NCBI GenBank assembly: GCA_903925535.1
Contig: CAIYFY010000260.1
Location: forward strand, 1 to 51,470
DNA: 51,470 nucleotides
Source of the DNA: an uncultured Bacteroidota bacterium
GTDB lineage: Bacteria > Bacteroidota > Bacteroidia > Chitinophagales > Saprospiraceae
Direction of reading: 5' to 3'
The notes below the pieces were generated by a model. It did not search any database, had not been told where the DNA came from, and saw only the letters and a program-made list of their open reading frames with translations. The position numbers and the translations under genes were made by a program. Within the stretch, counting starts at the first letter, position 1, and each line of letters begins with the position of its first letter. This document shows, piece by piece, positions 9,960 to 20,200 of the stretch.

Positions 9960-10524
9960 AATGGCCAGAAAAGTAGAGAAAAAACCAATCAACGATCTGC
10001 ACCCGACAGAGAGCCGGTGGTTCGCCGTTCATACGCGCAACAAAAGCGAGAAGTTCGTGACACGCATGCTGGAGAAGAAGGATATCATAACCTATCTTCC
10101 ACTGCAGAAAATTATGCGCCAATACGGTCGCGTGCGCAGAACTGTAGAACGGCCTCTCATCAATTGCTACGTTTTCGTAAATATTACCAAAGACAAGTAT
10201 CTCACTGTCATGGAAACAGAAAATGTGGTGAACTTCGCCAGAGTGGGTCCGAATCTGATGGCTGTCAAAGATGAAGAAATAAAGATCATCAAAAGGGTTA
10301 CACTGGAAGCTGGATTAGGCGTTGATGTTGAGCCTGCAGTATTTTCAGAGGGTGATCCCATAGAAATTTCAGCAGGTTCGTTGATTGGCATGAAAGGTAA
10401 AATTGTCAAGCGGGACGGCAAGCGTAAGTTTCAGGTAGAACTGGAATCGCTGGGCATGAGTATGTTCATCACCATAGACAGCGCCTTTCTGGAAAAAATC
10501 GCCGGAGCTGTCAGCCCGGGCTAG
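9949..10524 (+). CDS. UpxY/RfaH-like transcription antiterminator (NusG paralog)
   Basis: The 191-residue protein has a NusG N-terminal domain (about 20-115, with RWFAVHTRNKSEKFVTRML and RPLINCYVFVNI) and a C-terminal KOW domain (about 128-180, with GSLIGMKGKIVKRDGKRKF). Specialised NusG paralogs of this type (UpxY of Bacteroides, RfaH, LoaP) help RNA polymerase through long exopolysaccharide operons. Here it is the last gene of its unit and the next gene is convergent, with a 2-nt gap, so it must act on a locus elsewhere or feed back on its own operon. The start at 9949 gives an 11-nt overlap with the barrel gene; ATG 9961 is an alternative. Confidence 0.86.
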   Translation: MTSKMARKVEKKPINDLHPTESRWFAVHTRNKSEKFVTRMLEKKDIITYLPLQKIMRQYGRVRRTVERPLINCYVFVNITKDKYLTVMETENVVNFARVGPNLMAVKDEEIKIIKRVTLEAGLGVDVEPAVFSEGDPIEISAGSLIGMKGKIVKRDGKRKFQVELESLGMSMFITIDSAFLEKIAGAVSPG

Positions 10525-10526
10525 TT

Positions 10527-12878
10527 TTACCGCACTATTGTCACGTCTCCCTGCGTCTTTACAACCTCATCATCGAGATACTCCACCTCGGCTGTCCATA
10601 CAAAAACACCGGGCGGCACAGGGCGTCCTTCAAACAGTCCGTCCCAGCCATTCGACAACTCGTTGGGAAGGAAGTTGTACTTTTCAAACACCAGTTCCCC
10701 CCAGCGCGAGTAGATCCTCATAAAGCGGATCTGCCTTGCACCCTTGTCGGTGTAAAGGTTGAAGTGGTCGTTCAATCCGTCGTTATCCGGCGAGAATACG
10801 TTTGGAGCGTATATGTTTCGCTCTTTCACCACACGCACTACCAGACTGTCGCTACTCAGACATCCGTCTTCTGAAGTAACCTGCAATGTATAGATGGTGG
10901 TATTGTAGGGCGTAGCAAGCGGATACAGACAATCGGAGCAAGAAAGACTGTTGCTGTTCGACCAGCTGATGGAAGCCGGAGTCACGGTAGAAAATGCCTG
11001 TAACTGATGCGGACAACCCAGTGGCAGTTCCACATCTTCACCTGCTTCAACTACAGGTATTTCCGCAGCCCTCAAAATAGCTATGGTGTCGTCGGTGCAA
11101 CCATTTATATCGCCCACCTCGAGCGACCACGGGCCTTCGGTGAGTCCCGGGTAAACTGTAACTGGAGAAAACGGACCGCCCGACAGAGAAAACGCGTACG
11201 GTGGAACACCTCCGGTTACCGATTCGGCCAGTGCAATACCGGTATCAGCACCTTCGCAACCCGGGTCTGTGAAACTGGCCGACAGGACGAGCGGCTCCGG
11301 TTGTGTCACGGCAACCACTGCCGTCTTGGTACAACCGGATGCGTCAGTCAGGGTTAATATGTAAGTCCCGGCCTGAAGAGAGTCCAGATCCGGCGTATTC
11401 CCTCCGTTATTCCAGCTCCAGCTGTAGGCAGGTGATCCACCCGCGCCGGCTGTGCTGATGCTGCCATCGGAACGCCCGTAACAGGATATTCCGAAACCGT
11501 TGTAGTTTGAAACCGTTTCCGTGAGGGAAATTGCTGCAGGTTCCGAAACTTCAGCTGTCAGTACCACATCGTTACCAAAATTGTCGGAAATGGTAATCAG
11601 ATACTCTCCGGCAGGAAGGCCGGATATCGTTTTTTGCTCACCCAGTGCAGCTATGGTTCCGTTTCCGGATGGCCAGCCCTCCAGCCGCTTCCATGTATAG
11701 CTGAATGCCGGAGTACCATTCTGGACTGAAAATGTCACACTTCCCGTTGATGCCCCGTTGCAGGCCACATGCTGCACCAGCGTGGCACCTGTAATTTCAC
11801 ATATAATCGGATTAAGCGACAGATTGATGATGCTGTCGCAGCCATTGACTGCTGTTTGTACTTCCGTGAACTGACCCGGCGGGAAGTACCAGGTGTCACC
11901 CACATAGAGACTGTCTGTGGAACAAATATTGACACTGAGGTCGGTAGTTACCGTGGATAATCCGCTCACTGATACATTCACCGTACTGTCGCAGCCCTCC
12001 GATGTCTGAAAATTAAATATATAGTTACCCGGATTGCAGATTATGGTATCTGCTACCGACAGGCACTTTCCGCTGCAGAGTTCGTATTGAAGGCTCGTTG
12101 ATTTCACGCTGTTGACGCGTACTGTTTTGCAGGACGGCGCCACCGTATCGCATACGTTGTACGCCAGCACACATACTTCATGATCACCCGGTGTATTGAA
12201 AGTCAGCGGAGCCTGAAAACCTCCTGCCACCTGCTGACCATCGAGTGTCCATCGATAGGTAACCGCGCCGGTTATCTGTGGAATCGCAAAGGTTGCACTT
12301 TCAAACTGGCATATTTCATCGGGGCCCTGAACTGCTCCGGCAGGAGGCAGCGGCGGAACCTGTGTGCTCCCGGACGTCACATTTATGGTATAGTTGCATA
12401 TGTCCCCCTGATTTCCATCCATCACAAAATAGTAGTACTGGCCAATAACCAGCGGAACGGTGTTGGTAAATACGCCGGTTTCTCCTTCCTGCACGTCGGT
12501 ATCGCAATTGGATACCAGCTGGAAAGTGCTGCAGTTCAGACTTCTGTATATGCCGATTTCCAGCCCCTGTCCGCCGTTGCAGTTGGAGGGCTTCACCGTG
12601 ATAGTCAGGTTGGTACTGCCTGCGATAAAGGCAATCCACTGCATATGGTGAATCTGGGTGGTACAAAAGCCCGGAGGAGCCTGTCCCTGTTGTGTATCAT
12701 TGTTGATACCTGTATATCCGTTGATATCACATATCACGCATGCGTCAATACAGGTGGGTGTCATATCGGGTACTGGTCCGCAGGGTGTTGGCTGAGCCAG
12801 GGCAAAAAAAGGAAGCTGGAATAACAGAAAAGCAATTAATCCGCGCAGAGATCGGCAGACAGCAGGTTGGTTGTTCAT
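10527..12878 (-). CDS. Large secreted protein with SprB-like repeats and T9SS type B (CHU_C) sorting domain
   Basis: The 783-residue secreted or surface protein has a signal peptide (about 1-28, ending FFALAQ), an N-terminal cysteine-rich beta domain (about 30-170) and a PKD/Ig-like domain (about 180-260). A middle region carries three SprB-like repeats, each opening with a cysteine plus G-x-x-x-G, for example HVACNGASTGSVTFSV, SCYGRSDGSISTAGAGG and DPGCEGADTGIALAE. The C-terminus (about 695-783) is a gliding-motility-associated CHU_C domain with APNVFSPDNDGLNDHF and WDGLFEGRPVPPGVFVW, ending TIVR. Such proteins leave the cell by the type IX system and stay at the surface as adhesins. No catalytic domain is visible. 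It follows another T9SS cargo gene on the same strand but is separated from it by a terminator. Confidence 0.88.
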   Translation of the reverse strand: MNNQPAVCRSLRGLIAFLLFQLPFFALAQPTPCGPVPDMTPTCIDACVICDINGYTGINNDTQQGQAPPGFCTTQIHHMQWIAFIAGSTNLTITVKPSNCNGGQGLEIGIYRSLNCSTFQLVSNCDTDVQEGETGVFTNTVPLVIGQYYYFVMDGNQGDICNYTINVTSGSTQVPPLPPAGAVQGPDEICQFESATFAIPQITGAVTYRWTLDGQQVAGGFQAPLTFNTPGDHEVCVLAYNVCDTVAPSCKTVRVNSVKSTSLQYELCSGKCLSVADTIICNPGNYIFNFQTSEGCDSTVNVSVSGLSTVTTDLSVNICSTDSLYVGDTWYFPPGQFTEVQTAVNGCDSIINLSLNPIICEITGATLVQHVACNGASTGSVTFSVQNGTPAFSYTWKRLEGWPSGNGTIAALGEQKTISGLPAGEYLITISDNFGNDVVLTAEVSEPAAISLTETVSNYNGFGISCYGRSDGSISTAGAGGSPAYSWSWNNGGNTPDLDSLQAGTYILTLTDASGCTKTAVVAVTQPEPLVLSASFTDPGCEGADTGIALAESVTGGVPPYAFSLSGGPFSPVTVYPGLTEGPWSLEVGDINGCTDDTIAILRAAEIPVVEAGEDVELPLGCPHQLQAFSTVTPASISWSNSNSLSCSDCLYPLATPYNTTIYTLQVTSEDGCLSSDSLVVRVVKERNIYAPNVFSPDNDGLNDHFNLYTDKGARQIRFMRIYSRWGELVFEKYNFLPNELSNGWDGLFEGRPVPPGVFVWTAEVEYLDDEVVKTQGDVTIVR

Positions 12879-13078
12879 AATGTAATGTATGCTCCCGTCA
12901 AGGTAACATTAGGGTATCCGGGGTTGCATACCGGACATGAAAATAATCAGGTTTCCCCCAATACGTTCATTCCGGCCTGATGGTTGCTGCTCCCGGGGTG
13001 TGTCTGTAAAATACTGGCGAGGTCGAAAACAGCAGATTGGGGGTTCCGGACAAAGGGTAAATCGGGTTAAATTGTCCG

Positions 13079-13099
13079 AAAAAGACCTGTTGGACAGGT
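13079..13099 (-). terminator. Intrinsic terminator after the dockerin-like T9SS gene
   Basis: On the minus strand ACCTGT-CCA-ACAGGT forms a 6-bp stem followed by CTTTTT. It lies about 50 nt beyond the stop of the gene ending at 13146. The stem is short, so it may be leaky. Confidence 0.45.
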
Positions 13100-13145
13100 T
13101 CCAAAAGATGCGTTTTCGGGCCGGCATGCATTTTTCAGACACAAC

Positions 13146-15623
13146 CTAGTGCGCAATAACTACGCGTTGCCGGGTTGTTTGTTCGCCGGATCTGATATCG
13201 AGCCGGTAAATGCCCGATAACAAGCGGTCAACCGGTAGAGCCAACACACTGCCATCCCAGTCACCCTGCTGAAATACTTCTCTGCCGTACATGTCAGTTA
13301 AAACAATACTGGCGGGTTTATTCTTCACCGCATCTGCACGAATAAAGAGCGTGTGGCTGGCTGGCGTTGGCCAGACATCCGCCTCCATTCCGGCAGATTC
13401 AACGTGTCTGTCCGTTAGAAGCGGCAACTCCATTTCATCCAGCTTTTGAAGGCCTGAATGAAGCGTTACGACCGGTGTTGACGTGAGTCCCCTTCGACTG
13501 TCCTGATCGCCTCCGTCAATGATATCAATAATTACAAGTTCCATGATACCAATGGGACCATAACCACTGACCGTTTCACCATTTGTGCGGGTGAATGCCA
13601 TTTCGAAGCGACCCGTTGATGCCTTTCGGGCCAGATTGAGCGAGGGTGCATCCAGATTAATCCATGAATTATCGTAAAAATGCATCTGAAATGCCGAGTC
13701 CCGCAAACCCGGTCCGAGGGCAAATTCGAAAGTAAACCCGTAAAGGTCAACCACAGGATTGGTCGCAGCGCCTAACCCGATCTCTATTTGCATGGGCTTG
13801 CCCATTTGTGGCGAGGGCGTAAGCATTTTCATGTAAATGGGCAGTCCCTTGATGTCAGGAATGAACGGTGGCATCAGGTTTCTGGATTTCTGACCGTCAA
13901 TTCGCAGGAAATCAGCATCTGAAGCACTTATTTCACCATTTCCGTCAGCATCGGCGTGCTTGTGATTGAAGCCGGTTTCAACCAGATTAGAGGGCCACGG
14001 CGAGGCATAGTGTCCCGTCCAGTCGGCACTTCCACTGCTTCTCGGCTCTCCTGCCCTGCCTGTGAGCAAACCGAGTGGAAGCAGGTCGCGGGAGTTAACA
14101 GCTCCGTCGTTATTGATATCGCCGGGCCAGACACATTCATTAAAACAGTCTGACGGATTGGCTGCAGGCGTCAGCTCAACTTCCAGCCTGGCTACCTGAC
14201 ACTGTCCGTTGGGAGCACAGTAAACCAGGGAAAATTTGTCGGTACCATAATATCCGGAATCAGGTGTATAAATAACCAGATTATCGCCGGATACAGATTC
14301 ACCGTTAATCATCTGCGTGGATTTACCGGGAAAATACTGTATCTGACCATGTGAGGCTTCGCTGAACACACTGAAGCTGAAGTCTTCAAATGGAATATCG
14401 TAGTTAATAACGAGCGGTATTCCTGCCGGAGATGTCAGTTTATGGGTATATCTGCCTGAGGGCGCCAGATTGTCTACCACAACAGATACAGTAGCTGTTT
14501 CCAGCGAGGATGCAGAAGGAGAGCCAATCCTGTACTGAAATACTGCTGTTCCGGAGAAGCCGGCTTTGGGAGTAAATGTTACCTGTCCCGCGCTTGTCTT
14601 GTTGGTCAGTGTCCCCGGAAAATCGGCAGGAACTATCCAGCCTCTCACGAGCAGGTTTCCGATGTCATTTTGTCTGACGTTGAAAGTAACTGGCGTACCC
14701 ACGGGAGTAAATACCCGGTCATCCATAGCCATATAATTCCGGTTTCCCGGATCAATTACGCGAAAAAATACCGATTTTGAACAGAAATAACCATTCTTTC
14801 TGTAAAAGAGCACACACTCATCCAGTCCGGTGAACCCGGGTTCGGGCCTGTAGCGCAATATATGTCCATTTTCAATCTGAAGTGAGCCATGCGCAGTTGT
14901 TCTGAACGTATCGCAGCTGAACGACAGCGGAAACGAGAGCATTTCATTCTTCTTGACATGCAGCTTCAGCGACTCGCAATCGGGAACACCGCCGCCTGTT
15001 CCGACGCTCACACTGCCCGAGCGGCAGTTTCCAGCTGCATCACAGACGGTGTAATTCAGATGACCGACCCCAGCGTAACCAGGCTCAGGAGTGAATAGAA
15101 CTTCTGTACCATTCAGAATGACTGCAGTCCCGTGATTAACCAGCGGTATGGAACGTATTTCAAGTCCGCCGGCAGTGGTATAATCATTCAACAATGGAGC
15201 TATGACCACCGGGGAGCCGTCCTCGGAAAGTGCATAATCTTGTCGGGGCTGGAGAATGGAATTTTCGACCGTTATTCTGTAGCCCTGGTATGTCAGGTAC
15301 GGATAACTGGCGGGCGAACGACGCTCTATAACAAATGTGTCGGCACCGGTAAATCCGGCATTCGGGAGGTACTCGACCTCGAACCTGTTCGGAGTAGTCA
15401 GGTTTCCGGAGGACAGCAGCCGGATCTTGACATCACCGTGACTGGCACGCGGCATTACCTCGTTTACACTCACACCAATACCGGAAATGGTATCCCGCAC
15501 CGATACTTGTGCAAGTGTATGAATAGTTCTGTAGGGAGACGTATTCTGGGAGAACAACCGGGGAGTAATCAATGCAAAGATTGAAACCCAAATCAAACAG
15601 AACAAAGATCGTCCAGTGAGCAT
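13146..15623 (-). CDS. Large secreted protein with Ig-like repeats, dockerin-like segment and T9SS type A sorting domain
   Basis: The 825-residue protein has a signal peptide (about 1-26, ending PRLFSQ). Several beta-sandwich, cadherin/Ig-like repeats follow, marked by recurring phrases such as FTPEPGYAGVGHLNYTVCD, YRPEPGFTGLDECVLFY, FTPKAGFSGTAVFQYRI and YTPDSGYYGTDKFSLVYC. A calcium-binding dockerin-like segment (about 500-580) contains GDINNDGAVNSRDLLPLG and HADADGNGEISASDADFL. A cohesin-like beta domain may follow. The C-terminus (about 740-825) is a Por-type type A sorting domain (VWPTPASHTLFI, VLTDMYGREVF, GIYRLDI), normally cleaved and replaced by A-LPS attachment. No enzymatic motif was seen; it is probably a structural or adhesive surface protein. 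Confidence 0.85.
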   Translation of the reverse strand: MLTGRSLFCLIWVSIFALITPRLFSQNTSPYRTIHTLAQVSVRDTISGIGVSVNEVMPRASHGDVKIRLLSSGNLTTPNRFEVEYLPNAGFTGADTFVIERRSPASYPYLTYQGYRITVENSILQPRQDYALSEDGSPVVIAPLLNDYTTAGGLEIRSIPLVNHGTAVILNGTEVLFTPEPGYAGVGHLNYTVCDAAGNCRSGSVSVGTGGGVPDCESLKLHVKKNEMLSFPLSFSCDTFRTTAHGSLQIENGHILRYRPEPGFTGLDECVLFYRKNGYFCSKSVFFRVIDPGNRNYMAMDDRVFTPVGTPVTFNVRQNDIGNLLVRGWIVPADFPGTLTNKTSAGQVTFTPKAGFSGTAVFQYRIGSPSASSLETATVSVVVDNLAPSGRYTHKLTSPAGIPLVINYDIPFEDFSFSVFSEASHGQIQYFPGKSTQMINGESVSGDNLVIYTPDSGYYGTDKFSLVYCAPNGQCQVARLEVELTPAANPSDCFNECVWPGDINNDGAVNSRDLLPLGLLTGRAGEPRSSGSADWTGHYASPWPSNLVETGFNHKHADADGNGEISASDADFLRIDGQKSRNLMPPFIPDIKGLPIYMKMLTPSPQMGKPMQIEIGLGAATNPVVDLYGFTFEFALGPGLRDSAFQMHFYDNSWINLDAPSLNLARKASTGRFEMAFTRTNGETVSGYGPIGIMELVIIDIIDGGDQDSRRGLTSTPVVTLHSGLQKLDEMELPLLTDRHVESAGMEADVWPTPASHTLFIRADAVKNKPASIVLTDMYGREVFQQGDWDGSVLALPVDRLLSGIYRLDIRSGEQTTRQRVVIAH

Positions 15624-15731
15624 CAGAAACGTTTTTATATTGTTTTGACCGGATTACAAAGGAACCGATAAATGTATGGACAATAAATCCAAAAATTGTA
15701 AAACATCTGAAAAAATATCCTTATAACATCA

Positions 15732-15739
15732 TAAATTTG
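15732..15739 (+). promoter_or_regulatory. Possible -7 box upstream of the gene at 15754
   Basis: TAAATTTG matches TAnnTTTG and ends 15 nt before the ATG at 15754. No TTG is found at the usual spacing in the A-rich upstream stretch. Confidence 0.4.
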
Positions 15740-15753
15740 TCGGTTTGCCGGCA

Positions 15754-17193
15754 ATGCTGAAAATGGAAAAAACACTTTCTTCCAACCGCCTGTTCAGGAC
15801 CCTGCTTGTCATGGAGCCCCCACTTCACAGGAACCTCATACGGTTTCTGCAATCACCGCTGTACGCAAGCAGCCAGCAACCGCTACTGCTTTGTGAAGGT
15901 ATGCTGGAGTATGTGGCCGGCGGGGCTTCCGGGTTCAACAAGGAGAAGGTTTGGAAAAAAGTGACTGGCAAGGCTGTGTGCAACGATGTGCTTTTCCGGA
16001 AATACTGTTCAGATACACTGAAACTGGTCCACCTTTTTCTGGCGCATGAATCACTGGCTACCAGTAAAATCAATACCGATTTTGAAACGCTTGATTTTGC
16101 CATTGAACACAAAATAGAACCCGCCATCCAGTCGGCAGCAGCATCTGTTCGCGAAGAACTGAATAACGGTTTCAAATCAGTGAAGTACTATTACGACAGT
16201 TACCGGTTTGAGAAGCAGTACTATGCCATGATGGATTTCGGGGTAAAGGTTGACCAAAAGGCCAATCTCACAGAAATTTCAACCAGTCTGGATGTGTTCT
16301 ACTGGATAGAAAAGCTGAAACTGGCCAGCGCAGCCATTAGTCAGAAGAAAACCCTTAATTACAGCTACGATACGGGTGACATAGATGCCGTTCTCGCACA
16401 GATCCGTCAGTTTCCTCTCGGTCAGCACCCGGCACTGGCACTGGAGTACCACGCATTTCTCACCGTTTACGAGGATGAAGAGCCCGGGAATTATTTTAAA
16501 CTGAAAGCGGGACTTGAGCAATATGCTGATTCAATGCCCCGGAAAGACGCGCTGAACCTGATGGATGCGGCACTTCACTTCTGTACGGGCAGAATTAACA
16601 AGGGGGATCAGAATTTTATCCGCGAGTATTTCGAACTGTTTGATGAGGGCCTGAAAAAGGGTATATTCCTGATCAAGGGTAAACTGGCTGTATGGCGTTT
16701 CAACAATATGGTGGCTGCGGCGCTGAGGCTGGGCAAGGCCGACTGGGCGGAAGAATTTATTCAGTCGAATTATCATATTCTCCCGGAAGATGCCCGTGAA
16801 AACACCTATACTTTCAATCTGGCCCGGGTTTACAGGTACCAGAAGCGTTACGGGAAGGTACTAGAACTGCTGCGCAATGTGGAATATGCCGATATCGGTT
16901 ACAATCTGATCAGCAAGGCGGTCCTGCTCATCACCTACTATGAACTGAATGAATGGGAAACGCTCGGGTCGTTTACCACTTCTTTCCGGACATTTCTGAA
17001 CAGACAAAGGGATATTCCGGCTCAACGCAAAGAGGGATATCTCAATCTGGTCAGATTCACCAGAAAACTCATGAAAATGGAGCGGAAAGACGCGAAATCA
17101 GCCGACAGACTGCGAGAGGAAATCGCTCAGAATCGTTCTGTAACTGTTAATCACGAGTGGCTGCTGGAGAAACTGAATGAAAAAGCCCGGTAG
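15754..17193 (+). CDS. Uncharacterised helical protein
   Basis: I do not recognise a named domain in this 479-residue protein. It has no signal peptide or membrane segment and is rich in predicted helix, with repeated Leu/Tyr/Phe patterns (for example ENTYTFNLARVYRYQKRYGK) that suggest TPR-like or other alpha-solenoid packing. The C-terminal third is strongly basic (LVRFTRKLMKMERKDAK). The frame begins at a TTG (15745), but ATG 15754 is the more likely start and 15763 is a further option. It stands alone between two minus-strand genes, with a -7 box just upstream. Its last bases form half of the terminator of the convergent receptor gene. The function is unknown. Confidence 0.72.
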   Translation: MLKMEKTLSSNRLFRTLLVMEPPLHRNLIRFLQSPLYASSQQPLLLCEGMLEYVAGGASGFNKEKVWKKVTGKAVCNDVLFRKYCSDTLKLVHLFLAHESLATSKINTDFETLDFAIEHKIEPAIQSAAASVREELNNGFKSVKYYYDSYRFEKQYYAMMDFGVKVDQKANLTEISTSLDVFYWIEKLKLASAAISQKKTLNYSYDTGDIDAVLAQIRQFPLGQHPALALEYHAFLTVYEDEEPGNYFKLKAGLEQYADSMPRKDALNLMDAALHFCTGRINKGDQNFIREYFELFDEGLKKGIFLIKGKLAVWRFNNMVAAALRLGKADWAEEFIQSNYHILPEDARENTYTFNLARVYRYQKRYGKVLELLRNVEYADIGYNLISKAVLLITYYELNEWETLGSFTTSFRTFLNRQRDIPAQRKEGYLNLVRFTRKLMKMERKDAKSADRLREEIAQNRSVTVNHEWLLEKLNEKAR

Positions 17194-17214
17194 CATCAAC
17201 AGACGCTACCGGGC
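17180..17214 (-). terminator. Intrinsic terminator of the Oar-like receptor gene
   Basis: GCCCGGTAGC (17185-17194) pairs perfectly with GCTACCGGGC (17205-17214) across a 10-nt loop. On the minus strand it is followed by TTTTTC, so it terminates the gene ending at 17241. The far arm overlaps the stop codon of the plus-strand gene. Confidence 0.75.
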
Positions 17215-17240
17215 CGGGAATCAACTGAATCCGTTCAGGA

Positions 17241-20200
17241 TTAGTTGAAGATATAACGGATACCAAACTGGGCAGTCCATACATCGAACTGCGTTTTGCT
17301 CTTCACGAAAGAATCGCGGAGGAGGCCTGTGGTACCATCAGCAAATTTCTGTGTAGCCATTTTGAACTTGGGAACTCCGTCGGCGGTAGTACCCGCACTC
17401 GCGAGCGGACGGTCGTTAACGAAGTTGTTTCCAAGTCCCCACTCGCTGTTCAGGAGGTTGGCAGCGTTCAGGATATCGGCGCGCAGCTGGATAGTGTTGC
17501 GCTTGCCACCCACCTTGATGAAGAACTCCTGGGTAACAGACAGATCAAAGCGGTGAACCAGCGGGAAGATAACGCCATTGCGCTCGGCATACTGACCGCG
17601 GCGTGTGCGCAGGTATTCATCCTGTTCGATGAACGCATCGAATGCTGCAGCCTGCTCGTCGGCAGTGTACGTCTTGGAGCCAACAGTCAGCGGATCGAAA
17701 ATCAGGTCGGAAGCTTTCTCGGGTACAAACAGCAGGTCGTTGTTCTGAACGCGGTCGCCGTTCATGTCACCAGAAACGATGTAACCAAAACGGGCAGAGT
17801 TGATACCGCCGTTGAAGCCGCGGTGCTCACCTACATAACCCAGTGTGAAGCCTGTAGCGCCACCAAAGTCGCCACCATATTCAAAGCGGTATCCCAGCAA
17901 ACCAACTGTACGGCCCGGGTCGTTCTGATCGGCAAAAGAAAGATCGAGATCGTTGCCGCCGCGTACAGAGCGAACACCTGTCCAGGAGCCAGAGGCGATA
18001 GAACCGGCGCTCATCAGTTCAGTGGCGTTGGATACGGTGTGAGCAATCATACCATAAACACCTTTCTTGTTCGGATACTCCAGTTTGAAGGTAGCCGCAG
18101 AGTAGCTGCCCTGGTTGGTAGTAGTCATGACAGCAGCGCGTGACACGTTGTCGTTGATACGAACACCGTTGTCATTGCCGGCAAAGCGCGGACGCGTATC
18201 CGGACCAACGAAATTGCCGGTAGGAGTCTCGAAGTTGGCATCGAAATAGTTAACCGCATTGATATTGCGGTTGTAGTGAAGCTCAATTGTACCTACGAAT
18301 CCGAGTGGCAGTTTCTGGTCAATGGCGAGGTTTGTTTTCCAAACCTGCGGGAAACGGTAGCCATTGTCAACCGTGGCAATATCGAATGTGGATGGCAGTG
18401 TTGGTGTTGACGGAATGTGTACAGTTGGATCAACAGAGAACGGACGGTTCAGGGTTTTGGTGCCTGACTCGTCAATGAATCCGGTGAGAACACCGTTGTT
18501 ACCAATTGCGTTTGAAATCCAGACATAAGGCGGACGGCCGGTGAATACACCTGTACCACCGCGAATCTGGGTAGTCTTCTTGCCACCTACGTTCCAGTTG
18601 AAGCCAAGGCGTGGCTCCCAGAGGATTTTTGCATCGGGCATTTTGCCGGTACTCAGCTGATAACCGCGGTTTCCGTCCGGACCAACATAATCCTGTCCGT
18701 CAACGGTTGCGTTGGACAGACCAGTATCTTCAAATGCAATGATACCTGCACGCAGACCGTATGTAGTCTTGAAATTCTTGGTAATCTGGAATTCATCCTG
18801 GCCATACAGTTCGAAGCGGTTTACTGTCAGCACCTGAAGCGGAGCAGCACCACCTTCGATAGCAGAATAGCGGAACTGGAAGCGATTGTACTGGAAAGGC
18901 GAGGTTGTTGCATCCGGATTGTTCAGTGCGTAGTTGGCAATATCGTAGAATTGCTGCAGAGAATCAAAGATGTAAACACCGTTTGAACCCGGGAAGAACA
19001 GGTTGTTCGACTTGTAACGCTCGAAGTTGGCACCCACCGTAATAGTGTGCTTGTCTTTGTAGATAGACAGGTTGTCGGTGAAGTGCAGGGTTCCGTAGTT
19101 CAGCTTGTTGTCGGGTGTGAAAGGGTCGAAACCAACGGAAATATAGGTATTGGTACCCTTTTTGATGTCAATGGTAGGGAACAACGGGCTCTTGTATGCG
19201 CGGTCTTCAATCTGAGCGTCGTAGCCGGCAATGAAACTGTTGTGCATGTTGCTGCCCAGTGTCGTGTTCAACTCTGCCACGATCGAACGGGTGTTATCCT
19301 GAATGATGTAACCCGAGTTCTCGTACGACATGGAGTTAATGTTCGTACGACGTGTTCCGTTACCCAGTGAAGCACTGTTGCTGATCAGTACATCAGCACT
19401 GGAATTGTGGAAAGTGTAGCGGAAAGTCAGTTTGTTCTTTTCATTCACGTTCCAGTCGAGACGAACAAGGAACTTGTCGCTGTTAGTAGCATTGTTGTAA
19501 TTTTCAAACGCACCTGTTTCATAACCGTACTTCTCGCGGAGGAATGAGCTGAGTTGTACCAGATCATCATACAGAACGCGGGTAGTATTGTTGGAATTGT
19601 TGTCGAGCGGAGAACCATCAGCCACCCAGGTAGTTGCCGGCTCCGTACGGCGCTGGCTCTCGAAGTTGGCGAAAAAGAACAGTTTGTCCTTCATGATCGG
19701 GCCACCAATGCTGAAACCAAACACATTTTCTTCAAATTTGCCGATATTCAGCTTGGTATCACCAATTTTGGTGCCGTTGTAAAGACCGGTTGTGTCGTTT
19801 GCACGGGTATTGTAAAAGGCAGTACCAAAGAACTCATTCTTTCCTGAACGGGTAACAGCATTCAAACCTGAACCAACAAAACCTGACTGGCGAACATCAA
19901 AAGGAGCCTGGTTGATCTGCACCTCTTCAATGGCATCCAGTGAAATCGCAGTAGAGCCTGTGCGGCCACCTGCCTGAGACTCGGTACCCAGACCGAAACC
20001 GTTGTTGAATACAGAACCGTCAATGGTAAAGTTGTTCAGACGGCTGTCCTGCGCACCAAACGAGTTTCCGTTGCTTGTCGGATCGTACTTGGTAATGGAG
20101 TTGATCGAACGAGCGCCTACTACCGGAATGGAGCTGAGCTGTCCGCGATTAAAAGTGGTGGCTGCACCTGTACGGTCAGAACTGAACAGGTCGTTCCGCG

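Noticed and set aside
12909..13142. 77-codon minus-strand frame in the gap between the two T9SS cargo genes
   Set aside because: It contains the likely terminator hairpin of the upstream gene and its composition is unlike neighbouring proteins. No family is recognisable.
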